Assembly (NCBI GenBank): GCA_020446285.1
Contig: JAGREZ010000406.1
Span: 1 to 10,020 of the forward strand
DNA: 10,020 nucleotides
Direction of reading: 5' to 3'
Source: Geminicoccaceae bacterium
Lineage (GTDB): Bacteria > Pseudomonadota > Alphaproteobacteria > Geminicoccales > Geminicoccaceae
In this document: piece after piece, positions 1 to 4,988 of the stretch
Layout: the number at the start of each line of letters is the position of its first letter
Numbering within the stretch: the stretch's first letter is position 1
Notes under the pieces: generated by a model
What the model was told of the DNA's origin: nothing
The model's database searches: none
What the model saw: the letters and a program-made list of their open reading frames with translations, nothing else
Position numbers and translations under genes: made by a program

Positions 1-296
1 GCAAGCGCCTGACGCCGCTCGGGACGAACCTCCACCGGAACCTGATAGGTCGCACCACCGACACGACGGGACCGAACCTCAAGCGTCGGCTTCACATTGT
101 CCATGGCCTCATGGAACATCTCGACGGGATCACGCCCCGCCCGACTCTGCATCTTGTCGAAGGCACCATAAACGATCTTCTCGGCGACCGACCTCTTGCC
201 ATCAAGCATCAGGTTGTTGATGAACTTCGCCAGAACCACATCGTGGAACTTCGGGTCCGGCAGAACCTCACGCTTTTCCGCTGCGCGTCTACGCAT
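1..296 (-). CDS. rpsG: 30S ribosomal protein S7 (C-terminal part outside window)
   Basis: S7 is a primary 16S rRNA-binding protein that nucleates assembly of the 30S head and lies near the decoding E site. The 98 visible codons begin [17 protein letters not shown] and continue through [18 protein letters not shown] and [14 protein letters not shown], all hallmarks of the S7 N-terminal half (family length about 156 residues). The C-terminal part lies beyond base 1. The ATG at 296-294 is preceded by GAGGAA (308-303) with a 6-nt spacer. The gene follows rpsL by 23 nt, the usual str-operon order, so fusA and tuf are expected to the left (inference). S7 is the translational repressor of this operon in E. 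coli; no such site can be confirmed here. Identity is certain. Confidence 0.97.
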   Translation of the reverse strand, partial: MRRRAAEKREVLPDPKFHDVVLAKFINNLMLDGKRSVAEKIVYGAFDKMQSRAGRDPVEMFHEAMDNVKPTLEVRSRRVGGATYQVPVEVRPERRQAL

Positions 297-319
297 CGAT
301 AATTCCTCGCTTCACCAGC

Positions 320-691
320 CTATTTCGGCCGCTTGACGCCGTATTTCGAGCGTCCCTGCTTGCGATCCTTTACACCCTGGGTATCCAGCGTGCCGCGAAT
401 GATATGATATCGGACACCGGGAAGATCCTTCACGCGACCACCGCGGATCAGGACCACCGAATGTTCCTGGAGATTGTGCCCCTCGCCGGGAATGTAGCTC
501 GTGACCTCGTAACCATTGGTCAGGCGCACGCGCGCAACCTTGCGAAGCGCCGAATTCGGCTTCTTCGGGGTCGTTGTGTAGACGCGCGTACAAACACCGC
601 GCTTCTGCGGACAGGCTTCCATGGCGGGAACCTTGTTCCGCTTTCCCGGGACCTTCCGCCCGTGGTTCACCAGCTGATTGATGGTCGGCAT
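320..691 (-). CDS. rpsL: 30S ribosomal protein S12
   Basis: S12 sits at the decoding centre of the 30S subunit and controls translational accuracy. The 123-residue product starts MPTINQLV, contains [25 protein letters not shown], and ends SKYGVKRPK, so it is complete and of normal length. Lys43 and Lys88, where streptomycin-resistance substitutions usually arise, are wild type, and Asp89, the RimO methylthiolation site, is present. Residues 8-20 are a variable lineage-specific loop. The frame stays open upstream to 874, but S12 homology starts only at the ATG at 691-689, which has GGGAAG at 704-699 seven nt upstream; the longer start is rejected. It is the first gene of the local operon, with a candidate promoter at 898-926. 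Confidence 0.98.
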   Translation of the reverse strand: MPTINQLVNHGRKVPGKRNKVPAMEACPQKRGVCTRVYTTTPKKPNSALRKVARVRLTNGYEVTSYIPGEGHNLQEHSVVLIRGGRVKDLPGVRYHIIRGTLDTQGVKDRKQGRSKYGVKRPK

Positions 692-720
692 AACGACGCT
701 TCCCGGCTCCGGTCGCGCGC

Positions 721-822
721 GGAACACAATGTTCCGATCACGAGCACTGGACACTGTGTCCACACGATGACGAACGGCCGAAAGCCGGAAACAGGCTTCA
801 GCCGCTACGCAACTCTGCTGAA
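721..822 (-). promoter_or_regulatory. Structured 5' leader of the str operon (three inverted repeats)
   Basis: If transcription starts near 890, rpsL has a leader of about 200 nt. Three perfect inverted repeats lie in it: TTCAGC/GCTGAA (797-802 with 817-822), TGGACAC/GTGTCCA around a single central base (748-762), and GGAAC/GTTCC (721-725 with 731-735). The 748-762 element has too small a loop for a simple hairpin and could instead be a protein-binding palindrome. No T-run follows any of them, so they are not classical terminators. The pairings are seen directly; a regulatory role is inferred. Confidence 0.4.
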
Positions 823-897
823 ATCTAACCCTAGACGGCGGCGACGCGTTTGGATCGCGCGGACCCACCACCAACGCCTGTGTCGAAGTCGAGGCGT

Positions 898-926
898 GTT
901 CTAGGCGTCACGAACCCGCTCGTCAA
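898..926 (-). promoter_or_regulatory. Candidate sigma70-type promoter of the rpsL-rpsG operon
   Basis: Read on the minus strand there is a -35 TTGACG (926-921), a 17-nt spacer, and a -10 TAGAAC (903-898). The -35 matches consensus at 5 of 6 positions and the -10 at 4 of 6, with ideal spacing. Transcription would start near 890. This is the best promoter-like match I found upstream of rpsL. It points away from the heat-shock promoter at 985-1012. Confidence 0.6.
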
Positions 927-984
927 GCCCGCTCTCGACGGTTCTCCGGCTTCGTCGTGTCCGCCTTGCGGACGAGCGGCTCCC

Positions 985-1012
985 CTTGAACCCGTGGCGG
1001 GCGTCACCATCT
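985..1012 (+). promoter_or_regulatory. Candidate RpoH (sigma32) heat-shock promoter of the hsp20 gene
   Basis: CTTGAA at 985-990 is followed after 14 nt by CACCATCT at 1005-1012. This matches the sigma32 pattern CTTGAA ... CCCCATnT with one mismatch in the -10 block and a spacer in the accepted range. Predicted transcription start is about 1018-1020, exactly where the first leader hairpin begins. The gene downstream encodes a small heat-shock protein, which fits RpoH control. Confidence 0.7.
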
Positions 1013-1019
1013 CGTTGGA

Positions 1020-1115
1020 TGTCGGATGCCGGTCCGGGTCCGACAGTTCCAAACGGCCGGTGTGTCCCACGAGGGAGCACCACACGTCAACGTATCGCTC
1101 ATTCAGGAGGATACC
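1020..1115 (+). promoter_or_regulatory. ROSE-like RNA thermometer leader of hsp20
   Basis: Three hairpins fill the predicted 5' UTR. Hairpin 1 pairs TGTCGGA (1020-1026) with TCCGACA (1039-1045). Hairpin 2 pairs GTGTG+TCCC (1060-1068) with GGGA (1073-1076) and CACAC (1081-1085), leaving a 4-nt bulge. Hairpin 3 pairs GTATC (1092-1096) and CTC (1098-1100) with GAG (1107-1109) and GATAC (1110-1114), leaving G1097 unpaired. Hairpin 3 buries GAGG of the Shine-Dalgarno AGGAGG (1105-1110). TCGCT at 1095-1099 fits the U(U/C)GCU motif that masks the Shine-Dalgarno in known ROSE elements, and G1097 occupies the place of the critical non-canonical G. The class occurs upstream of small heat-shock genes in alphaproteobacteria. 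Function is inferred from structure. Confidence 0.65.
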
Positions 1116-1550
1116 ATGAGCATCGATCATCTTGATCCCTCCCGCGCAATCCGCGATTTCAGCCGCTTCGCCGGCTCCGTACCGGGTTTTCTTCCCGCCA
1201 GCAGTGGTCGTTTTGCTCCGGCATGCGATATCGAGGCACGCGATGAGGACCACTTCACGATCCGCCTCGCCGTTCCCGGCTACACCAGAGACGAGCTGGA
1301 TATCAATATCCAGGACCGCCTTCTCTCCGTTTCAGCGGGGAACAGCACCGATCTGTCCACAGATACCCGCATTCTGCACAAGGGTATCGTTTCCGGTGCC
1401 TTCAAACGCAGCTTCGTTCTCGCGAAACATGTCGAGATCACGGGTGCGGAACTGGAGAACGGCATCTTGACGATCGAACTGGATCGCACGGTACCCGAAG
1501 CGCTCAAGCCACGCACCATCGCCATTGGCGAGCCGGTCGGGGCCGCCTAA
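1116..1550 (+). CDS. Small heat-shock protein, Hsp20/IbpA family
   Basis: This ATP-independent holdase should bind unfolding proteins in the cytoplasm and pass them to DnaK/DnaJ/ClpB. The 144-residue product has a short N-terminal arm (1-34), an alpha-crystallin domain at about 35-122 beginning CDIEARDEDHFTIRLAVPGY, the family motif A-E-L-E-N-G-I-L-T-I at 111-120, and a C-terminal I-A-I (135-137) that fits the IxI oligomer anchor. Length and pattern match IbpA-like class A proteins of alphaproteobacteria. The ATG at 1116 was chosen because AGGAGG (1105-1110) lies 5 nt before it and homology begins there; the in-frame ATG at 1026 would translate the hairpin leader. The promoter and leader suggest dual transcriptional and RNA-thermometer control. 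A DnaJ-like gene follows in the same direction. Confidence 0.93.
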   Translation: MSIDHLDPSRAIRDFSRFAGSVPGFLPASSGRFAPACDIEARDEDHFTIRLAVPGYTRDELDINIQDRLLSVSAGNSTDLSTDTRILHKGIVSGAFKRSFVLAKHVEITGAELENGILTIELDRTVPEALKPRTIAIGEPVGAA

Positions 1551-1590
1551 GGTAAAGCGGCATCAATTGCACAGCAGACCTCGTGCTGCC

Positions 1591-1726
1591 GTGCTTCGTC
1601 CGGTGACGAGGCGCTTACCAGGCAGGGCGTGAGGATGCGGTCATGGGAAACGGGTCCGTCCAGCACGATCGGGCGGACCCCGATCCCGACGGTGATCCCT
1701 TTGCTGCGATGGAGGCAATCGGGATC
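1591..1726 (+). promoter_or_regulatory. Three stem-loops between hsp20 and the dnaJ-like gene
   Basis: Stem A pairs GTGCTTCGTC (1591-1600) with GACGAGGCGC (1605-1614) around loop CGGT: ten pairs including two G-T. Stem B pairs GGGTCCGTCC (1652-1661) with GGGCGGACCC (1671-1680): ten pairs with one G-T. Stem C nests GATCCC (1694-1699) with GGGATC (1721-1726) and TTGC (1701-1704) with GCAA (1715-1718). No T-tract follows stem A, so it is not a standard intrinsic terminator. They may act as an RNA processing or stability element, or as a leader for the co-chaperone gene. Stems B and C lie in the stretch that would be coding if the ATG at 1643 were used. Confidence 0.45.
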
Positions 1727-1756
1727 GCAGGCGAATCAGGAATCGGAGTTTCATCG

Positions 1757-2680
1757 GTGAGTGAAAGGCTCTATCGCGAGCTGGGCGTATCGAAGACGGC
1801 AAGCGCTGAAGACATTCAAAGCGCCTACCGCAAGCTTGCCAAGAAGTACCACCCGGACGCCAATCGTGACGACCGCAAGGCCGAGGAGAAATTCAAGAAG
1901 ATCTCGGCGGCCTATGCGATCCTCAAGGATCGCGACACGCGCGCGCGCTACGATCGCGGCGAAATTGACGATGCCGGTAACGAGCGCGCAACGTTCGGGT
2001 TCGGTGGTGGAATGGGTGGCGGTTTTCATGGCGAGCGCGGCCATGGTGCGAACTCGACCTTCGAGTTCCGCGCAGGCGGTGGCTTCGATGATATCCTCAA
2101 TGACATCTTCGGCGGATTTTCCCAGACCGGTGCGTCCGGCAACGGCCGCAAGGGAAGCCGCCGCGACATGCGCGGGAACGATATCGTCCTTCGTACCTCG
2201 ATCGATTTCGTAAAGGCGGCTGCCGGCGGCAGCGAACGGATCCGAACCCGCGACGGCCGCAATATCGACGTGAACATTCCCCCCGGCATCGAGAACGGTA
2301 CGCAGCTTCGGCTGCGCGGCAAGGGACAGCCCGGCGCGGGTGGCGCTTCGGCCGGCGACCTGCTGCTCGAGGTGGAAGTCCGTCCGCATCCGGCCATGCG
2401 CCGCGAGAACCTCGACATCCACGTCGACCAGCCTGTCCCGCTGGAACTCGCTGTGAATGGCGGCAAGATCCGCGTTGCGACCATCTCCGGCGAAGTGGCC
2501 CTGAACGTTCCGGCATGGTCGAGCTCCGGACGGATCCTGCGTCTGCGCGGCCGTGGTATTCATGACCGCAAGGCCGGAAAGAAGGGTGATCAGCTCGTCC
2601 GCCTGATGATCACGCTTCCCGAAAAGCCCGATCCGGATCTCGAGGCGCTGTGCCAGCGAAGTCGCGCCGAAACGGATTGA
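1757..2680 (+). CDS. DnaJ/CbpA-type co-chaperone (J domain plus C-terminal substrate domains, no zinc finger)
   Basis: J-domain proteins stimulate DnaK ATPase and deliver clients. With this start the product has 307 residues: J domain 1-68 with the HPD catalytic triad at 32-34, a Gly/Phe-rich linker at about 79-122, and a DnaJ C-terminal region at about 142-290 (NDIVLRTSIDF, VNIPPGIENGTQLRLRGKG). The four CxxCxGxG zinc repeats of DnaJ are absent, as in CbpA. The GTG at 1757 puts the J domain at the N-terminus, has GGAG (1745-1748) eight nt upstream, and excludes a 38-residue stretch with untypical codons (TCA, GGA, GTT). The ATG at 1643, with GAGGA at 1631-1635, is a real alternative giving 345 residues. 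Probably co-regulated with hsp20, 206 bp upstream. Confidence 0.88.
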   Translation: MSERLYRELGVSKTASAEDIQSAYRKLAKKYHPDANRDDRKAEEKFKKISAAYAILKDRDTRARYDRGEIDDAGNERATFGFGGGMGGGFHGERGHGANSTFEFRAGGGFDDILNDIFGGFSQTGASGNGRKGSRRDMRGNDIVLRTSIDFVKAAAGGSERIRTRDGRNIDVNIPPGIENGTQLRLRGKGQPGAGGASAGDLLLEVEVRPHPAMRRENLDIHVDQPVPLELAVNGGKIRVATISGEVALNVPAWSSSGRILRLRGRGIHDRKAGKKGDQLVRLMITLPEKPDPDLEALCQRSRAETD

Positions 2681-2688
2681 CCCGTTTC
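2669..2688. terminator. Weak stem-loop between convergent dnaJ-like and pdxA-like genes
   Basis: GAAACGG (2669-2675) and CCGTTTC (2682-2688) form a perfect 7-bp stem with a 6-nt loop that contains the end of the dnaJ-like stop codon. Each strand ends in TTTC, so it could stop transcription from both sides, but there is no long T-run. The 60-bp gap 2681-2740 holds no other clear signal. Confidence 0.3.
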
Positions 2689-2740
2689 ACCCCTGCCGGA
2701 CACTCCGTTTCCGTCCGCGAACGTCTGATGCCGCCGACGC

Positions 2741-3787
2741 TCAACGCTTGCGTTCCATCCCCGAATCGCCCCGGAAACGGAAGGCCGGAGTGCGGCGGAT
2801 GGTTGTCGACAACAGCAGGTTGAAGGAAGCGATGGCCGCCTCGGGATCGGCTTTTCCCTTGCCCGCCAGCTCGAACATCGGGCCATGCGCGGGTGAGAGA
2901 ACGCGAAACGGAAGCCCACCATAGACCGCAAGTCCGCGTTCGAAGCCCATCAGGCTCGTCGCGATGCGGGCCTGGTCGTGATACATCGTGACAACGGCAT
3001 CAATACCGTCGGAAAGTGCCTGCTTGAAAATGGTCTCGGCAGCAAAGGGACCTTCGCAGTCCATTCCGCGTGCCCGCGCCCGCTCGATGGCGGGAATCAC
3101 CGCCGCCTGCTCTTCGCGCCCCCCTTCGCCGCCTCCTGCGATCAGCGGATTGTAGCTCGTGACAGCAATTCGCGGCTTTTCCAGACCAGCACTCTGGAGC
3201 GCCTCGTGCATGACCGAACATGTGCGGAAGATCCGATCCCGATCGAGCATGGAAGCGACCTCGGAAAGCGGCGCAGAGCCGGCGACACTGGTCACCCAGA
3301 GACTCGACATTGCGGCGATCTCGCAGACGGGGCGGTCCGTATCAGTCAGCAGGGCGAGGAACTCCGCGACATCCATCGTATCGCCAGAGCCCTGACGCGG
3401 TAGCGACCGGAGCATCGGCATGGCAAGAATTCCCGCCGCTCCGCCTCCTTGAACCAGGTCAACGGCCGTTGCCAGCATCGACATGGACGAGCGCGTGCTT
3501 TCGGGCGAATGCCTGCCGGGAACCAGATCACCAGAGGAAATCGTGTCGGTATCGAGATGCAGGACCCGGCCGGCTGCAAGTACCCGCTGCGGATTGTTCA
3601 CCGGCGCAAGTTCGAGGCGGATACCGGCAGCACGCTCGCCCTCGCGGATGACCCCGAGATCGCCAACGAGAACGATATCCGCCTGTTCCTGGCTCTCCGG
3701 CCGTGCCGCAAGCCGGACGGCGAGTTCCGGACCGATGCCGCACGGATCACCCGGTGTGATGGCTATCAGCGGCTTGGTCAGGGTCAT
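2741..3787 (-). CDS. PdxA-family dehydrogenase homologue, divergent (metal site altered)
   Basis: PdxA oxidises 4-phosphohydroxy-L-threonine for pyridoxal phosphate synthesis; related proteins oxidise phosphorylated C4 sugar acids. The 348-residue product has the PdxA outline: TPGDPCGIGPE (11-21), a GREE block (223-226), GPFAAETIF (246-254), MYHDQ (268-272), and a C-terminal GLPF...HG...AGKGKAD. Of three metal-binding histidines in E. coli PdxA, only that of MYHDQ (His270) is clear. The GHTE segment reads GSGDTMD (133-139), TTHLPL reads AGSAPL (169-174), and NPHAGEGG reads NPLIAGGGEGG. The PINK lysine motif reads PMLRSL. A different substrate, or loss of catalysis, is likely; I do not call it pdxA. 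The ATG at 3787 was chosen; a TTG at 3790 sits better behind AGGAG. The partner genes surA and rsmA are absent. Confidence 0.8.
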   Translation of the reverse strand: MTLTKPLIAITPGDPCGIGPELAVRLAARPESQEQADIVLVGDLGVIREGERAAGIRLELAPVNNPQRVLAAGRVLHLDTDTISSGDLVPGRHSPESTRSSMSMLATAVDLVQGGGAAGILAMPMLRSLPRQGSGDTMDVAEFLALLTDTDRPVCEIAAMSSLWVTSVAGSAPLSEVASMLDRDRIFRTCSVMHEALQSAGLEKPRIAVTSYNPLIAGGGEGGREEQAAVIPAIERARARGMDCEGPFAAETIFKQALSDGIDAVVTMYHDQARIATSLMGFERGLAVYGGLPFRVLSPAHGPMFELAGKGKADPEAAIASFNLLLSTTIRRTPAFRFRGDSGMERKR

Positions 3788-3900
3788 CAAGGTATCCGCT
3801 CCTTGGTTCGGACTGCCAAAGTTGGCGCATGGCAGGCCCCGCCCTTGCAGGGCATCGATGCACGCACGCCGATACCGGTCGGCGGGCGAGGAAGCCCGAA

Positions 3901-3930
3901 ACTATACAGGAAATCTTGCAAGGACGTTAA
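3901..3930 (-). promoter_or_regulatory. Candidate promoter of the pdxA-like gene
   Basis: On the minus strand TTAACG (3930-3925) is followed after 18 nt by TATAGT (3906-3901), a strong -10 with a moderate -35. Transcription would start near 3894, giving a leader of about 105 nt. That leader could form two small hairpins: CGGGC/GCCCG (3883-3898) and GCCCT/AGGGC (3841-3853). The 253-bp gap between the regulator gene and the pdxA-like gene holds no convincing coding sequence. Confidence 0.45.
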
Positions 3931-4040
3931 AGATTCCCCCTCCGCCGACATCATGCCGGGAAAATGCCGATGCCCGCGATCCGGACAGGGAATCAAGAAA
4001 CCCGGTACTCATGTCGCGAAGCGGTTGCGGGCGGTCTTTC

Positions 4041-4769
4041 TCAGGGGTCGTCGGTTTCGAGAGCGCGCAGGAAGCGGGCCAGTCCGGCGACATCGGTTAC
4101 GAGGAGTTCACCGCGCTGACGCTTGATGATACCGGCTTTCTTGAGATCGCCGAACGTGCGTGTGACGGCTTCCCTGTGCGTGTTGACCCGCGCCGCGACC
4201 TCGGCATGTTTGGGGGCCGGTCTCAGGCGTGCGATATTCTCAGAGATCATGCTCTCCCTCGCCAGCCGCATCACCTCTGAACATATGCGCACCGCCACGG
4301 GCGCGTTGAACTCGTAGACCCGCTCCGAAAGCGAGCGCACCCAACGTGCCAGTTTCCGCATGGTGTTTTCGGAAACCCTGGGGTGATGCCGCATGAAGTC
4401 GAGAAATTCCGCTGCCGACATGATCGCAACGAGGCTCGGGCGCTGGGTGATGACGTTGGCCGAACGTGGCATCGGATCGATGGCCGCGAGTTCACCGAAA
4501 CTGTCTCCGGCGCGAAGGTCACGAAAGGCGACCTCGCGCCCGTTGGGTGAGAAGATCGTCGCTTTCGCCATTCCATCGAGAATCATGAACACGTCGCGGC
4601 TCTCGTCCTTGTAGCGACAGAGCGACTGGCCGGTGTCGATACGACGAACATGTATGCGCTCGGCAAGGGCACGAAGTGATTTTTCGTCCAGTCCGGCGAA
4701 AAAATCGATGCGTGCCAGCCCCGCGATGATCTCGCCCATGGCCTGGCCATGCATGACGTTGTTTTTCAT
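4041..4769 (-). CDS. Crp/Fnr-family transcriptional regulator
   Basis: The 242-residue product has a cyclic-nucleotide-binding beta-roll at about 18-130 and a winged helix-turn-helix at about 155-232. FGELAAIDPMPRSANV (91-106) keeps the Glu and Arg-Ser of the CRP phosphate-binding cassette, so it may bind a cyclic nucleotide. There is no N-terminal cysteine cluster of the FNR [4Fe-4S] type; Cys51 and Cys163 are the only cysteines. The recognition helix contains H-R-E-A-V-T-R (198-204), keeping the Arg-Glu...Arg spacing that CRP uses to read TGTGA. The start at 4769 has only a weak GGTAGG behind it; Met11 is a possible alternative. It is divergent from the thiamine-diphosphate enzyme and lies upstream of the pdxA-like gene, so either neighbour could be a target (inference). 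Confidence 0.9.
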   Translation of the reverse strand: MKNNVMHGQAMGEIIAGLARIDFFAGLDEKSLRALAERIHVRRIDTGQSLCRYKDESRDVFMILDGMAKATIFSPNGREVAFRDLRAGDSFGELAAIDPMPRSANVITQRPSLVAIMSAAEFLDFMRHHPRVSENTMRKLARWVRSLSERVYEFNAPVAVRICSEVMRLARESMISENIARLRPAPKHAEVAARVNTHREAVTRTFGDLKKAGIIKRQRGELLVTDVAGLARFLRALETDDP

Positions 4770-4801
4770 GACGATTGCCTACCCGAACTTCGACACTGAT
4801 C

Positions 4802-4830
4802 ATTTAACCCCGTTCCGACCCAAATCACAA
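4802..4830 (-). promoter_or_regulatory. Candidate promoter of the crp-like gene with overlapping CRP-like half site
   Basis: On the minus strand TTGTGA (4830-4825) and TTAAAT (4807-4802) are separated by 17 nt, with predicted start near 4795. The -35 also forms TGTGA-N6-TCGGA (4829-4814), a degenerate match to the CRP consensus TGTGA-N6-TCACA. Binding there would block RNA polymerase, so negative autoregulation is possible. The second half site matches at only 3 of 5 positions. Confidence 0.4.
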
Positions 4831-4848
4831 GCATTCAAGGATAATGCT
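4830..4848. promoter_or_regulatory. Inverted repeat AGCATT-N7-AATGCT in divergent control region
   Basis: Six-base perfect arms (4830-4835 and 4843-4848) flank a 7-nt centre. The element abuts the -35 of the crp-like promoter, with its centre about 44 bp upstream of the predicted start, a position typical of activator sites. It has the same 7-nt centre as the larger repeat at 4854-4876. The cognate protein is unknown. Confidence 0.4.
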
Positions 4849-4853
4849 CCTTT

Positions 4854-4885
4854 TCGCGAAATCATCTCTTTCGCGATTCCGCGAA
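4854..4885. promoter_or_regulatory. Operator-like inverted repeat TCGCGAAA-N7-TTTCGCGA plus third half site
   Basis: Eight-base perfect arms (4854-4861 and 4869-4876) surround a 7-nt centre, and a further CGCGAA (4880-4885) pairs with TTCGCG at 4870-4875 across 4 nt. The centre lies about 70 bp upstream of the predicted crp-like start and about 87 bp upstream of the possible start on the other strand. Arms this long are unlikely by chance in a 219-bp gap. The arms do not match the TTGAT/ATCAA or TGTGA/TCACA consensus of Crp/Fnr proteins. Confidence 0.5.
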
Positions 4886-4918
4886 GTTCACGGATCGAAC
4901 GACAGAATCGCGCTGGTC

Positions 4919-4945
4919 GTGACATCCGGGTCGAGATGCTATAGC
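4919..4945 (+). promoter_or_regulatory. Possible promoter of the thiamine-diphosphate enzyme gene
   Basis: TATAGC at 4940-4945 is preceded by TG one base before it, an extended -10 arrangement. GTGACA at 4919-4924 matches the -35 at 5 of 6 positions, but the 15-nt spacer is short. Transcription would start near 4952, about 37 nt before the chosen start codon. Confidence 0.3.
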
Positions 4946-4988
4946 CACGCACATGGCCGCGCAGAGGCTGCTTCGACGGGGAAAGAAC

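Noticed and set aside
692..874. N-terminal extension of rpsL to 874
   Set aside because: S12 homology begins exactly at MPTINQLV with a ribosome binding site just before it; the extra residues resemble nothing and overlap the leader palindromes.
1026..1115. Longer hsp20 start at 1026
   Set aside because: It would translate the three-hairpin leader; the ATG at 1116 has a strong AGGAGG and matches the family start.
1591..1614. Intrinsic terminator after hsp20
   Set aside because: The stem is strong but is followed by TTACCA, not a T-run, so I list it only as a structured element.
1751..2563. 270-codon open frame opposite the dnaJ-like gene
   Set aside because: It lies antisense within a well-supported gene, has no recognisable domain, and such frames are common in GC-rich DNA.
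2741..3787. Calling this gene pdxA for vitamin B6 synthesis
   Set aside because: Key metal and substrate residues of PdxA are replaced, and the usual neighbours are absent.
3483..4280. 265-codon plus-strand open frame over the pdxA-like and crp-like genes
   Set aside because: It is a shadow of two genes on the other strand; the composition is Arg/Ser/Pro-rich with no motif.
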